Notes: generated by a model not told the origin, from the letters alone. A stretch of 64,000 nucleotides of DNA from Mycolicibacterium baixiangningiae (GCF_016313185.1 NZ_CP066218.1:4836001-4900000), one strand, 5' to 3'; positions 1 through 15,673 are shown, numbered from the stretch's first letter. Numbers and translations: made by a program.

Positions 1-3148
<3,148 letters not shown>

Positions 3149-3187
3149 TTAGTAACTAATAACAACGACGCTTGGCGAACAAGCGCT

Positions 3188-7336
<4,149 letters not shown>

Positions 7337-7383
7337 GAAATGCCCACCTAAGAGCGACAGTGTCGCTGACAGGCGGGCATTTC
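7337..7383 (-). terminator. Long hairpin terminator downstream of mceG
   Basis: Outer arms gaaatgcccacct (7337-7349) and aggcgggcatttc (7371-7383) pair at 12 of 13 positions. Inside them agcgaca (7353-7359) and tgtcgct (7361-7367) pair perfectly around a single base. The structure starts 36 bp after the mceG stop and separates mceG from the rpoB transcription unit. Confidence 0.7.
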
Positions 7384-7418
7384 ACCTACGCACCCGGAGA
7401 CGGGTGGTACTGCTGTGG

Positions 7419-8504
7419 TCAGGCTTCGCGGGCCACCGGGATCGACGCGGTCGGGGCGTCGTCCTCGTGGCGGTGGTGACGGGTCGTCGACTCGTCCGGG
7501 TAGTCCTGCGCCTGACCACCACCGCTCGTGGCGTCGAGGTCCTCTTTGATCGCCTGCTGCGCCTTGGGCGGCAGCGTGTGCAGGATGTCCCGCACGCGGG
7601 ACTGCCGACGCCCGACCGCACGACGCTCCGGCATACCCGGCGTCGCCTGGATCTGCGGCGGCACACCCTCGATCTCCTCGACACCCCCGTCGTGGTGACC
7701 GGCGTCGACCATGGCCTGCTCTTCGGCCATCGTCGACTCGTCCTTCTCCTCCGACATACCGATCGGCCCGAGGCGGCGGCCGTTGAGGAACTGACGGACC
7801 ACCGGCTCGTCACTGGTCAGCAGCACCTCACGCGGCCCGAACATGACCAGGTGCTTGCGGAACAGCATGCCCATGTTGTCGGGCACCGTACGGGCGATGT
7901 TGATGTTGTGCGTGACGATGAGGATCGTGCAGTCGATCTGGGCGTTGATGTCGATCAGCAGCTGCGACAGGTAGGCGGTACGCACCGGGTCCAGACCGGA
8001 GTCGGGCTCGTCGCAGAGGATGATCTGCGGGTCGAGCACCAGGGAGCGGGCCAGGCCGGCACGCTTGCGCATACCGCCGGAGATCTCGCCGGGGAACTTG
8101 CCCTCGTCGCCGCCGAGGCCGACGAGTTCGAGCTTCTCCATGACGATCTTGCGGATCTCGCTTTCCTTCTTCTTGGTGTGCTCACGCAAGGGGAAAGCGG
8201 TGTTGTCGTAGAGGCTCATCGAGCCGAACAGCGCACCGTCCTGGAACATGACGCCGAACAGGGTGCGGATCTCGTAGAGCTCTTTGGCCGAGCACTCGAT
8301 GATGTTGGTGCCGTCGACGATGATCTTGCCCCGCTCGGGACGAAGCAGCCCGATCAGCGACTTCAGGAACACCGATTTACCGGTACCGGACGGGCCGAGG
8401 AGAACGCTGACCTCACCGGGCGGCACCTCCATGGTGACGTCTTCCCAGATTCGCTGGGGCCCGAAGGACTTGGTCAGCCCCTCAACTTGAATGCCAATGC
8501 CCAC
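7419..8504 (-). CDS. mceG: Mce-transporter ATP-binding protein MceG (Mkl)
   Basis: This is the cytoplasmic ATPase shared by the Mce lipid importers; in mycobacteria it energises the YrbE permeases of several mce operons (family knowledge). Visible features are Walker A LLGPSGTGKS, the ABC signature SGGMRKRAGLARS, Walker B IILCDEPDSGLDP, and the H-loop IVTHN. After the ABC domain comes the MceG-specific C-terminal extension (SEEKDE...VEEIEGVPPQI...HTLPPKAQQAI). I chose the GTG start (VGIGIQVEGL, 361 aa) because GGAAGGA precedes it by 6-7 nt; a longer open frame to 8573 lacks such a site. It lies between rplL and rpoB, as in other mycolicibacteria. Confidence 0.95.
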   Translation of the reverse strand: MGIGIQVEGLTKSFGPQRIWEDVTMEVPPGEVSVLLGPSGTGKSVFLKSLIGLLRPERGKIIVDGTNIIECSAKELYEIRTLFGVMFQDGALFGSMSLYDNTAFPLREHTKKKESEIRKIVMEKLELVGLGGDEGKFPGEISGGMRKRAGLARSLVLDPQIILCDEPDSGLDPVRTAYLSQLLIDINAQIDCTILIVTHNINIARTVPDNMGMLFRKHLVMFGPREVLLTSDEPVVRQFLNGRRLGPIGMSEEKDESTMAEEQAMVDAGHHDGGVEEIEGVPPQIQATPGMPERRAVGRRQSRVRDILHTLPPKAQQAIKEDLDATSGGGQAQDYPDESTTRHHRHEDDAPTASIPVAREA

Positions 8505-8693
8505 GCGCGATCCTTCCAAGAGTGTTCGAGCCACGTCTCCCTGGCCTGTGGCTTGAGTCACTGTAGCGCACACGGCATGGGCCTATGGCGACTGTGGCGA
8601 ACCACTCCCCAAGCCGTATCCGCTGTCCAACAGACGCGCGCGTCCGTCTCGGTTTGAATGGAGACCCCGGGACCGGTGACCCCTGCTACGACG

Positions 8694-8727
8694 AAACCGC
8701 CCGGGATCGAATGATCCCGGGCGGTTT
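8694..8727 (-). terminator. rplL intrinsic-type terminator
   Basis: A perfect 15-bp stem is formed by aaaccgcccgggatc (8694-8708) and its complement (8713-8727) with a 4-nt loop. It lies 15 bp past the rplL stop and is followed on the minus strand by a short T run. Confidence 0.85.
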
Positions 8728-8742
8728 GCGTAAAGGCGCGAA

Positions 8743-9126
8743 CTACTTGACGGTGACCGTCGCGCCGGCGGCCTCGAGCTTGGCCTTGGCGTCGTCGGCA
8801 GCATCCTTGGGAGCCTTCTCCAGGATCGCCTTGGGAGCGCTGTCGACCAGATCCTTGGCCTCCTTGAGGCCCAGGCCCGAGACGATCTCGCGGACGACCT
8901 TGATGACGCCGATCTTCTTCTCGCCGGCACCTTCGAGGACGACGTCGAACTCGGTCTGCTCTTCAGCAGCCTCGGCCGGTGCGGCGGCGCCGGCAGCGGC
9001 GACCGCGACCGGAGCAGCGGCGGTGACCTCGAAGGTCTCCTCGAACTGCTTGACGAACTCCGAGAGCTCCAGCAGCGTCATTTCCTTGAAAGCGTCGAGC
9101 AACTCATCAGTGGACAGCTTGGCCAT
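8743..9126 (-). CDS. rplL: 50S ribosomal protein L7/L12
   Basis: This is the acidic stalk protein of the large ribosomal subunit, which recruits translational GTPases as dimers bound to L10. It has 127 residues, the usual length. It shows the N-terminal dimerisation region ([16 protein letters not shown]), an Ala-rich hinge (about residues 35-52) and the conserved C-terminal domain ending in [15 protein letters not shown] is preceded by GGAAGGACC. It is 59 bp downstream of rplJ in the same transcription unit and is followed by a strong hairpin terminator. Confidence 0.98.
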   Translation of the reverse strand: MAKLSTDELLDAFKEMTLLELSEFVKQFEETFEVTAAAPVAVAAAGAAAPAEAAEEQTEFDVVLEGAGEKKIGVIKVVREIVSGLGLKEAKDLVDSAPKAILEKAPKDAADDAKAKLEAAGATVTVK

Positions 9127-9185
9127 GATTGGTCCTTCCTAAATTTGTTTCGGTTCGTGGGGTGATGCGGTTTGAGCGGCTGCTG

Positions 9186-9713
9186 CTAAGCAGCTTCCTC
9201 AGCGGCCTTCTTCTCCTGCAGCGCCGCGGCCAGGCGGGCGACCTGCGATGCGGGAGCGTTGAACAGCCCGGCGGCCTTGGCCAGGTTGCCCTTCATCGCG
9301 CCGGCCATCTTGGCCAGCAGCACCTCGCGCGACTCGAGGTCGGCGATGCGGTTGACCTCATCGAGGCTGAGCGCACGGCCTTCCATGTAGCCGCCCTTGA
9401 TGACCAGCGCCTTGTGGTCCTTGGCGAAGTTCTTGATCGCCTTGGCGGCGTCGACCGGTTCGCCCTTGACGAACGCGATCGCCGTCGGGCCGGTGAACAG
9501 GTCGTCGAGGCCGTCGATGCCGGCTTCGGAAGCGGCACGTTTGACCAGAGTGTTCTTTGCGACGGTGTAGGTGGCGGACTCCCCGAGCGAGCGGCGCAGC
9601 GCGGCGAGGTTGGCCACCGTGAGCCCGCGGTACTCGGTGACGACGGTGGCCGTCGCCTCCTTGAACTGCTCGGCAATGTCGGCAACCGCCGTGGCCTTGT
9701 CAGCCTTGGCCAT
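9186..9713 (-). CDS. rplJ: 50S ribosomal protein L10
   Basis: L10 anchors L7/L12 dimers to the ribosome and autoregulates the operon through its mRNA leader (family knowledge). The ATG at 9713 ([17 protein letters not shown]) is preceded by AAGGAGGCATGC and matches mycobacterial L10 starts, giving 175 aa. Conserved segments include [39 protein letters not shown] and [11 protein letters not shown]. The C-terminal helix that binds L12 ends in [12 protein letters not shown]. The frame stays open upstream to 9938, but that stretch is leader, not protein. Confidence 0.98.
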   Translation of the reverse strand: MAKADKATAVADIAEQFKEATATVVTEYRGLTVANLAALRRSLGESATYTVAKNTLVKRAASEAGIDGLDDLFTGPTAIAFVKGEPVDAAKAIKNFAKDHKALVIKGGYMEGRALSLDEVNRIADLESREVLLAKMAGAMKGNLAKAAGLFNAPASQVARLAAALQEKKAAEEAA

Positions 9714-9931
9714 GCATGCCTCCTTGTGGTGGGTATCGGATGCACCACCGAAGCGAAGGCCGGCCGGAAAAGACGAACGCCCCGACGCAGACAGGTCGGG
9801 GCGCGAAGAGTTCAGTGCCTCGTCCTCCTGCGTGGGCCGTCCGGTGATCTGATGAGCCGCTTGCGCGAAGAACAACAGATCCGTCCGGACCTTCAACCGA
9901 TTCCTCGGTGACCGACGGTCTTCGGTGGAAC
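9714..9931 (-). promoter_or_regulatory. rplJL mRNA leader (candidate L10-binding leader)
   Basis: About 218 nt of leader separates the candidate promoter from rplJ. It contains a perfect 9-bp G/C-rich hairpin (cgccccgac 9778-9786 with gtcggggcg 9795-9803). Ribosomal L10 operons commonly carry a leader that L10-L12 binds to repress translation; I infer that role from position and did not model the kink-turn fold. Confidence 0.4.
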
Positions 9932-9937
9932 CTGGCA

Positions 9938-9967
9938 AGGATAGCGGAGGAGGTCGAGATCAGCCAA
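9938..9967 (-). promoter_or_regulatory. candidate promoter of rplJ-rplL
   Basis: On the minus strand TTGGCT (9962-9967) and TATCCT (9938-9943) are 18 bp apart, a good mycobacterial sigma-A arrangement, with the start expected near 9931. Pattern match only. Confidence 0.45.
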
Positions 9968-9993
9968 AACGCTCACCGTCTCCCGCGGGAGGT

Positions 9994-10134
9994 CTACGCG
10001 GGTGTGAGCCGTTCCGGGGACTCCGCGGGCGTCAGTCGCTCCGGGGTCTCCGCGGGGACGAGGCGTTCAGGAGTCCTGTCGGGTGTACCGGGGTTGGGCG
10101 TCTCGGCCGGCTGGGGGTCATTGGGGGTGGTCAT
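9994..10134 (-). CDS. Small Pro/Glu-rich repeat peptide, unknown
   Basis: An ATG 22 bp after the ROK kinase stop opens a 46-codon frame (MTTPNDPQPAETPNPG...). Its second half is a 9-residue tandem repeat, PERLVPAET / PERLTPAES / PERLTPA, encoded by 27-nt units. There is no signal peptide or membrane segment and only a weak ribosome site. The in-frame repeat argues for a real, disordered peptide, but it could be a chance frame over a non-coding repeat. Function unknown. Confidence 0.3.
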   Translation of the reverse strand: MTTPNDPQPAETPNPGTPDRTPERLVPAETPERLTPAESPERLTPA

Positions 10135-10156
10135 GACGGTCGCGTACCCGATCCGC

Positions 10157-11068
10157 TCATGCGGCAACCGCGAGCGCCGCCGCGCCGACGAGTCCGGCAT
10201 CGCCGCCGAGTTGGGCGGGCAGCACCCGCAGGCCGCGCAGGAAGTCGAGACCGGCGTAGTCGGCCAGCGCCGCCCGCAGCGGGTCGAACAGCAGCGCCCC
10301 GGAGCGGGCCACTCCCCCGCCGATCACGACGAGATCGAGGTCGCACACCGCGCCGACGGACGCGATCATCGCGGCGACCGCCCGCGCGCCCCGCTCGTAG
10401 GCCTGTTGCGCGACGGCGTCACCGGCGACCGCCGCGTCGGCCAGTTCCAAAGCGTCGGCCTCCGGCGGAGCGGCCCACCCCTGCGAGCGCGCCCACTGCG
10501 CCATCCGCGGGCCCGCCGCGACGGTCTCCACGCAGCCGTGCCCGCCGCACGAACACAGCGCCCCGCCCGGGTCGACGACGACGTGGCCGACGTGGCCCGC
10601 GTTGCCGGTGCGGCCGTCGTAGGGAGCGCCGTCGAGCACCAGCCCGCCCCCGACACCGGTCGACACCACCATGCCGAGCAGGAACTGCGCGTCCCGCGCG
10701 GCGCCGCGCCACCGCTCCCCCATCGCCATGCACAGCCCGTCGCCGCCCAGGCGTACCGGCACACCGGTCACCGCCGCCACCCGGTCGACGATCGGAAAAC
10801 GTTGCCACGCAGTGAGATTGATGGGGCTGACGGTTCCCGAAGGCAGGTCGATGGGCCCGGCCGACGCGATACCCACCCGCCGCACAGTGCCACCGCCTGC
10901 CGCCAAAGCCCCCTCAACCAGGCGTTCGGTGACCGCCCACACCGCCTCGGCGTCGGTTCTCGGGGTGGGCCGCGTCGCCTGGTGGACGAGGGTGCCGTCG
11001 GCGTCGACGAGAGCGGCGGCGATCTTCGTGCCGCCGACGTCGAGCGCGAGCGTCAGGTCGTTCCTCAC
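10157..11068 (-). CDS. ROK-family sugar kinase (glucokinase-like)
   Basis: The 303-aa protein is a ROK (repressor/ORF/kinase) family kinase without a DNA-binding domain, so probably a cytoplasmic glucokinase-type enzyme phosphorylating a hexose from ATP. It shows the N-terminal phosphate loop ALDVGGTKIAAALVD, the sugar-binding segment GNAGHVGHVVVDPGG, the ROK zinc cysteines CSCGGHGCVE, and a C-terminal VIGGGVARSG. It starts with GTG 12 bp after the phosphodiesterase gene stop, suggesting co-transcription. M. tuberculosis has a ROK gene (Rv0650) next to rplJ, so the position is conserved. The exact sugar cannot be read from sequence. Confidence 0.9.
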   Translation of the reverse strand: MRNDLTLALDVGGTKIAAALVDADGTLVHQATRPTPRTDAEAVWAVTERLVEGALAAGGGTVRRVGIASAGPIDLPSGTVSPINLTAWQRFPIVDRVAAVTGVPVRLGGDGLCMAMGERWRGAARDAQFLLGMVVSTGVGGGLVLDGAPYDGRTGNAGHVGHVVVDPGGALCSCGGHGCVETVAAGPRMAQWARSQGWAAPPEADALELADAAVAGDAVAQQAYERGARAVAAMIASVGAVCDLDLVVIGGGVARSGALLFDPLRAALADYAGLDFLRGLRVLPAQLGGDAGLVGAAALAVAA

Positions 11069-11080
11069 TGCTCAAGGATG

Positions 11081-11848
11081 TCAGTCGCGGGAGATGTCGA
11101 CGACGAGCGCGCGGTGATCCGACAGCGGCAGGCTCACCGCCTCGCAGTGTTCGACGCGCAGCCGCGGATCGTCGGTCAGCACGTGGTCGAGTTGGCGGTC
11201 GGGGGCGTCGGCGGGGAAGGTCAGCGCCTCGCCGAGCGGACGCATCCCCGACCACCGGGCGGGCGTCGGCGGGCTCATGTTGAGGTCGCCGACCAGCATC
11301 CGCGGGCCGCTGAAGCCGCGCAGGTCCCGCACCAGGTGCCGCATCTGGACGCGGTTCCAGCCGGGCACGAACGACAGGTGGGTGTTGGCGACGGTCAGTG
11401 GCCCCAGCGGGGTGTCGAACGTGCCGATCATCGCGGCGCGGGGTTCCTCGTTGACGATCTGCACGCGGTTGGGGCCGGGCAGGTACATCGGGAACCGCAT
11501 CGGGATCCGCGGCAGGCGCACCACCTGCCACGTCTCAGCCGGGAAGCGGGACAGCAGGGCGATTCCGTAGGCCGCGGTCCCGGGCTGTTCGCGACCCGTC
11601 GCGGCCATCCACGTGGCGCCGGGTGTGCCCGCGATCGCGGCGACGAAGCGGTGGCTGACCGCCCGCATGGCCTCGGCCGCGACGGCGGTGAGGTCGGCTT
11701 TGCCGGAGCGTTCCTGGTCGAGGTCGACCTCCTGCAACGCGACGATGTCCGCGTCGAGTTCGCGGACGGCCTCGGCCAACCGATCGAGGTTGACGTCGCC
11801 GTCGTGCACGCTCCGCCCGTGCAGAATGTTGAATGTCGCTACGCGCAT
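11081..11848 (-). CDS. Endonuclease/exonuclease/phosphatase (EEP) family hydrolase
   Basis: The 255-aa cytoplasmic metal-dependent phosphodiesterase of the EEP fold has all signature motifs: ATFNILHG (Asn), ALQEVDLDQE (Glu), ANTHLSF (His), LVGDLNMSPP (Asp/Asn) and LPLSDHRALV (terminal Asp-His). The substrate is unknown; the family includes nucleases, sphingomyelinases and inositol phosphatases. The ATG at 11848 (MRVATFN) begins directly at the first strand of the fold; an upstream extension to 11896 would overlap the divergent gene's promoter. It is likely co-transcribed with the ROK kinase. Confidence 0.85.
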   Translation of the reverse strand: MRVATFNILHGRSVHDGDVNLDRLAEAVRELDADIVALQEVDLDQERSGKADLTAVAAEAMRAVSHRFVAAIAGTPGATWMAATGREQPGTAAYGIALLSRFPAETWQVVRLPRIPMRFPMYLPGPNRVQIVNEEPRAAMIGTFDTPLGPLTVANTHLSFVPGWNRVQMRHLVRDLRGFSGPRMLVGDLNMSPPTPARWSGMRPLGEALTFPADAPDRQLDHVLTDDPRLRVEHCEAVSLPLSDHRALVVDISRD

Positions 11849-11912
11849 GGGGTACTTGGTACCCGCCACAGGGTCTGACCGACACCCGACCGACACCTCT
11901 GAAAGTAGGCCG

Positions 11913-12464
11913 ATGTCTGCCCGAAACGACGCGCTGCGTGATGCGTTGCGCCGCTCAGCCTCCGCGCTGCGCGCGCACGGACCCGATTTCGCGTTGGCGG
12001 GCAGCTATGCGCTGTGGGCGTACGGCGGTCCCGAACCGGTGCACGATGTGGACTTCGTCGTCGCCGAGGAGGACACCGAAGCGGCGGCGCTGACGCTGGA
12101 GAAGGCCGGGTTCCGCATCGAGCGCACGCCGGAGGACTGGCTGTTCAAGGCGTGTGTGGGCGACGACTTCGTCATCGACGTGCTGCACGCGCTCAACGGC
12201 ATACCGGTGACGGCGCAGGATGTGGCCGCCGCCGAGGAACTCGACGTGCTGGCGATCCGGATGCGGGTGCTGCCGCCGACCCACGTCGTCACCGAGAAGC
12301 TCAACTCGTTCAACGAGCACAACTGCGACTATTCGGCGCTGCTGCCGGCCGTGCGCGCCGTGCGGGAAAGGGTGGACTGGGACAAGGTGCGCGCCGGCAC
12401 CTCGGATAATCCGTTCGCCGAGGCGTTCCTGGTGCTCACCGACCGGCTCGGCATCACGGCCTGA
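11913..12464 (+). CDS. Nucleotidyltransferase-fold protein
   Basis: The 183-aa protein has the nucleotidyltransferase core LAGSYALWAYGGPEPVHDVDFVV, where the GS motif and the D-x-D pair are the catalytic and metal-binding features. It resembles stand-alone nucleotidyltransferases related to AbiEii/MNT toxins, but I see no partner antitoxin or HEPN gene next to it. ATG is preceded by GAAAGTAGG. It is divergent from the EEP gene and convergent with the WYL regulator, the two stops overlapping by 11 bp. The nucleotide and the acceptor are unknown. Confidence 0.7.
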   Translation: MSARNDALRDALRRSASALRAHGPDFALAGSYALWAYGGPEPVHDVDFVVAEEDTEAAALTLEKAGFRIERTPEDWLFKACVGDDFVIDVLHALNGIPVTAQDVAAAEELDVLAIRMRVLPPTHVVTEKLNSFNEHNCDYSALLPAVRAVRERVDWDKVRAGTSDNPFAEAFLVLTDRLGITA

Positions 12465-13407
12465 CGGCGCGGCGCACCCGTTCGGCCACGGTGACGGCGG
12501 CGGCGACCACCTCCGGCGGTTCGAGCACCTCGAACTCCGCACCGGCGACGGCGAAGTAGAGCACCATGCGTTCGGGGTCGTCGGCGCCCGCGGTGACGAT
12601 GCATGCGTGGGGGCCGTCGGGTTCGATCTGCGCCGAGGCGGGCGGGAAGTGCGGGGCGATCACGTCGGCCGGCACCTCGTAGCGCACCCGCGCGACGTAG
12701 CGGTAGGGCGAAGTGCTGATGGAATGACGCACGTAGTCGGCCGCGTCGGGCGCCTCGCGCGGGATGAAGGTGGTGCCCGCCGCGGTGACGTCAGCCATCC
12801 GGTCCAGCCGCAGGCTGCGCCAGTCCTGCTTGTCGCGGTCGTAGCCGAGCAGATACCAGCGCCGTCCGGTGGTCACCAGCTGGTAGGGCTCGAGGCGGCG
12901 CCGGGTGGCGTTGCCGGCCCGGTCGACGTACCCGGCGGTGACGTTTTCGTGGTCGCGGCACGCGCGCGCCAACGTCATCAGCACATCGGGGGCGACGACT
13001 TCGGCGGTGCTCGACGTGAGCGTGACGGTGGCGTCGTGCACGGCGGACACCTGTGAGCGCAGCCGGGCGGGCATCACCTGGTCGAGCTTGCTGAGTGCGC
13101 GCAGCGCCGACTCCCCTACTCCGGCAACCGATCCGCCGGCGGCCAGCCGCAGACAGACCGCCATCGCGACGGCCTCGTCGGGGTCGAGCAGCAGCGGAGG
13201 CAGCGCCGCCCCGGCACCCAGTTGGTAGCCGCCGCCGTGGCCCTTGCTGGCCGCGACCGGGTAGCCGAGGTCGCGCAACCGGTCGATGTCGCGGCGCACG
13301 CTGCGGGTGGTGACGCCCAGCCGCTCGGCAAGCTCCTCACCACTCCACACCCGACGCGCCTGCAGCAACCCCAGCAAGTGCAGCACCCGGCCGGTCGTTT
13401 CGGACAC
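12454..13407 (-). CDS. YafY-type HTH-WYL transcriptional regulator
   Basis: The 317-aa regulator has an N-terminal winged helix (VWSGEELAERLGVTTRSVRRD, residues about 20-42) and a WYL domain (RRRLEPYQLVTTGRRWYLLGY) that senses a ligand, followed by the WCX C-terminal extension. It starts with GTG 18 bp after the DUF2243 stop. A perfect inverted repeat GGACAG-GTT-CTGTCC lies 24 bp upstream of the start, and the same repeat precedes the DinB genes at 15137. I infer autoregulation and control of the DinB pair. Confidence 0.9.
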   Translation of the reverse strand: MSETTGRVLHLLGLLQARRVWSGEELAERLGVTTRSVRRDIDRLRDLGYPVAASKGHGGGYQLGAGAALPPLLLDPDEAVAMAVCLRLAAGGSVAGVGESALRALSKLDQVMPARLRSQVSAVHDATVTLTSSTAEVVAPDVLMTLARACRDHENVTAGYVDRAGNATRRRLEPYQLVTTGRRWYLLGYDRDKQDWRSLRLDRMADVTAAGTTFIPREAPDAADYVRHSISTSPYRYVARVRYEVPADVIAPHFPPASAQIEPDGPHACIVTAGADDPERMVLYFAVAGAEFEVLEPPEVVAAAVTVAERVRRAVRP

Positions 13408-13425
13408 GCACCCAGCCTGCCAGAG

Positions 13426-13917
13426 TCACCGGACAGGTTCTGTCCTCTGAAGTAGCGATCGCAGGCCGCGCCGGTAGAGCAGCCACCCGCCGGCCATCAG
13501 CAGCGCCCCGAAGATCAGGAAGCCGATATCCCACGACAACGGTCCACCCAGGTCGTCGCGCACGTGGTGCACACCGAGCAGTTGGTGGTCGATGACGCCT
13601 TCGACGACGTTGAACACGCCCCAGCCGAAGAGCAGCAGCCCGAGGTGGAACGACCAGTTCGGCGCGAGCCGGCCCTGCCGCCACGACACCACCAACAACG
13701 TGGTTCCGGCCATCACCAACAGCCAGGTGGCGACGTGGAAGAACCCGTCGGCGACGGTGTTGAGCTCCAGGCCGGCAACGGTGTCGGTCGGTTCGGTGCC
13801 GCTGATCATGTGGTGCCACTGCAGGATCTCGTGCAGCACGATGCCGTCGACGAATCCGCCGAGACCCAGGCCGAGGAGGAACCCGGGGAGCGGACTGGGT
13901 GCGCGCGTGTCAGCCAT
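13426..13917 (-). CDS. DUF2243 family membrane protein
   Basis: The 163-aa integral membrane protein has four hydrophobic segments (about residues 13-30, 60-78, 88-108 and 128-146) and the family-typical histidine-bearing stretch VDGIVLHEILQWHHMISG. A second conserved segment is NVVEGVIDHQLLGVHHVR. The histidine pattern suggests metal or heme binding, but no function is established. The ATG at 13917 (MADTRAPSPLPG) was chosen because the upstream frame lacks hydrophobic or conserved sequence. It is followed 18 bp later by the WYL regulator. Confidence 0.8.
   Translation of the reverse strand: MADTRAPSPLPGFLLGLGLGGFVDGIVLHEILQWHHMISGTEPTDTVAGLELNTVADGFFHVATWLLVMAGTTLLVVSWRQGRLAPNWSFHLGLLLFGWGVFNVVEGVIDHQLLGVHHVRDDLGGPLSWDIGFLIFGALLMAGGWLLYRRGLRSLLQRTEPVR
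13431..13445. promoter_or_regulatory. Inverted-repeat operator, probably of the WYL regulator
   Basis: GGACAG (13431-13436), a 3-nt spacer and CTGTCC (13440-13445) form a perfect palindrome. It sits 24 bp upstream of the WYL gene start and inside the last codons of DUF2243. The identical arms and spacing recur at 15096-15116, in front of the DinB genes. Confidence 0.65.
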
Positions 13918-14123
13918 GCCGGTGCGGTACCCGGACCGCGGTCGATCAATCCGACTCGGAATGCGATCGGCAAAAGTGACGTTGGCCTGAAAAGGTTGCC
14001 GCATCAACGACGATGCGGCAATACGGGCTGCTCGTTCACAGCAGCGAGCTACGCGTCGGGCCAATACAAGGCGAACCAGACCGAGCATTGGTTCAATGAC
14101 ATGCGGAGAGATAGGGGTTAGAC

Positions 14124-14822
14124 GTGGGTCTCATCAAGGTTCTGGCGTTGCCCGGCACGGTGGCTCTGGCGCTGCTGACGATGTCGACGGGTCTGGTGTC
14201 ATCCGCTTCGGCCGCACCGTGCTCCGATATCGAGGTGGTCTTCGCTCGCGGTACCCATGAAGCGCCGGGTGTGGGTCCGACAGGCGAAGCGTTCATCGAC
14301 GCGCTGCGCCCGCAGATCGGATCTCAATCACTGTCGGTGTATCCGGTGCAATATCCCGCCACCGACCAGTGGGCCACCGGTGTCGACGGTATCCGCGACG
14401 CCAGCGCTCGGATCCTCTCGACCGCCGAGACCTGTCCCGATACGAAAGTTGTGCTCGGCGGCTATTCGCAGGGCGCAGCGGTGGCAGGCTTCGTCACGTC
14501 GGCGGACGTCCCCACCGGTGTCGATCCCGCGACGGTCCCCAAACCTCTTGAACCCGAAGTCGCCGACCACGTCGCCGCAGTCGTGCTTTTCGGCTTGCCG
14601 AATGTCCGCGCGATGAACTTCCTCGGCGAGCCACCGGTGGTGATCGGCCCGCTCTACGAGTCGAAAACACGCCAGCTGTGCGCCTTCGATGATCCGGTCT
14701 GTTCTGACGGGCTCAACTTCGCCGCGCACAACCCCAATACGTATAACGGCGATCTGACCAACCAAGGGGCGGCTTTCGCCGCTGGTCACCTCAATGCCAC
14801 GCCGCAGTTGATGGCCGGCTGA
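14124..14822 (+). CDS. Secreted cutinase-family serine esterase
   Basis: The 232-aa exported alpha/beta hydrolase of the mycobacterial cutinase-like (Culp) family would act on lipid esters outside the membrane. It has a Sec signal peptide (residues 1-30, cleavage near SASAA-PC), the nucleophile elbow GGYSQGAAV, Asp-containing DPVCSDGLN, and the catalytic His in FAAGHL near the C terminus. Cysteine pairs typical of cutinases are present. The start is GTG with AGATAGGGG upstream. It stands alone, with 206 bp of non-coding DNA in front. Confidence 0.9.
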   Translation: MGLIKVLALPGTVALALLTMSTGLVSSASAAPCSDIEVVFARGTHEAPGVGPTGEAFIDALRPQIGSQSLSVYPVQYPATDQWATGVDGIRDASARILSTAETCPDTKVVLGGYSQGAAVAGFVTSADVPTGVDPATVPKPLEPEVADHVAAVVLFGLPNVRAMNFLGEPPVVIGPLYESKTRQLCAFDDPVCSDGLNFAAHNPNTYNGDLTNQGAAFAAGHLNATPQLMAG

Positions 14823-15136
14823 CGCCGTCGAACGCGGGACGACAATCCTTGTCCGACAGAATGATCGCACGGCTTCCCAGCGCGTCCGCTGAGGACACCT
14901 CGTTGACGGCACGCATCACCGCCTGGTGAACGGCGTGTATGCCGAGTGCTGGCAAGCGATCCCGCGGCACGGGGCCGCGGCGTCGGTCGCGATCTCGTGC
15001 GGTTCGCGGAGCAATCGGCGGGCCGACGGCCGGCGGTACATGCAACTCGAGCTTGTGACCTCGACGGGCGCACGCCTCAGCTCGCCGATCAGTTCTTAGG
15101 ACAGAAGCTGTCCTAAGCGGGTGCGATGCTCATTGC
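14823..15136. other. Intergenic stretch between cutinase and DinB genes
   Basis: No gene could be supported over these 314 bp. Short frames on both strands lack start signals and recognisable domains. The right end carries the palindromic operator at 15096-15116. Confidence 0.6.
15096..15116. promoter_or_regulatory. Palindromic operator before the DinB genes
   Basis: TTAGGACAG (15096-15104), a 3-nt spacer and CTGTCCTAA (15108-15116) make a perfect 9-bp inverted repeat ending 20 bp before the ATG at 15137. Its core GGACAG-N3-CTGTCC equals the palindrome upstream of the WYL regulator gene. Confidence 0.7.
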
Positions 15137-15673
15137 ATGACCACGCCAGCCGACGTCACCACGCAGTTGGTCGACCAAGTCGACTTCCACTGGGCGCAAC
15201 AGTTGCGGCCGCGCCTGGACAGCTTGTCCGACGACGAGTACTTCTGGCAGCCGGTGCCGGGCTGCTGGACGGTGCACCGCGACGGCGGGATCGACTTCAG
15301 CTATCCACCGCCGCAACCGGACCCGTTCACAACGATCGCGTGGCGGATGGCCCACGTGATCGTCGGAGTGTTCGCGATGCGGAGCCATTCACACTTCGGT
15401 GGCCCGCCCGCTGACTACGAGTCGTGGCGTTACGCCACCGACGCGGCGACGGCGCTGCGTCAGCTCGACGAGGAGTACGCCCGCTGGATCACCGGGGTGC
15501 GCTCGCTCGACGATGACGGGCTGGCGCGGCCGTGCGGCCCGGCCGAAGGTCCGTACGCCGAGTACCCGATGAGCGCGCTGGTGCTGCACATCAACCGTGA
15601 GGTGATCCACCACGGCGCCGAAATCGCTTGTATCCGAGATCTTTACGTCCACACCAACAAGGAGAACCACTGA
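15137..15673 (+). CDS. DinB-fold protein (putative thiol-dependent transferase)
   Basis: The 178-aa protein has DinB/YfiT four-helix features: N-terminal QLVDQVDFHWAQQLRPRLDSL, then WRMAHVIVGVFAMRSH and a C-terminal LHINREVIHHGAEIACIRDLY, where the histidines likely form the metal site. In actinobacteria this fold includes mycothiol-dependent enzymes; the substrate here is unknown. It is the first gene of a two-gene unit whose stop overlaps the next start (TGATG). A palindromic operator lies just upstream, suggesting control by the WYL regulator at 12454. Confidence 0.8.
   Translation: MTTPADVTTQLVDQVDFHWAQQLRPRLDSLSDDEYFWQPVPGCWTVHRDGGIDFSYPPPQPDPFTTIAWRMAHVIVGVFAMRSHSHFGGPPADYESWRYATDAATALRQLDEEYARWITGVRSLDDDGLARPCGPAEGPYAEYPMSALVLHINREVIHHGAEIACIRDLYVHTNKENH

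Noticed and set aside
9908..11878. A 656-codon plus-strand frame across the ROK kinase and EEP genes
   Set aside because: Antisense to two genes with clear catalytic motifs; composition is typical of a shadow frame.
14791..15045. Minus-strand frame of 84 codons after the cutinase gene
   Set aside because: Overlaps the cutinase end, has no ribosome site, and I recognise no family; the stretch is better described as intergenic.
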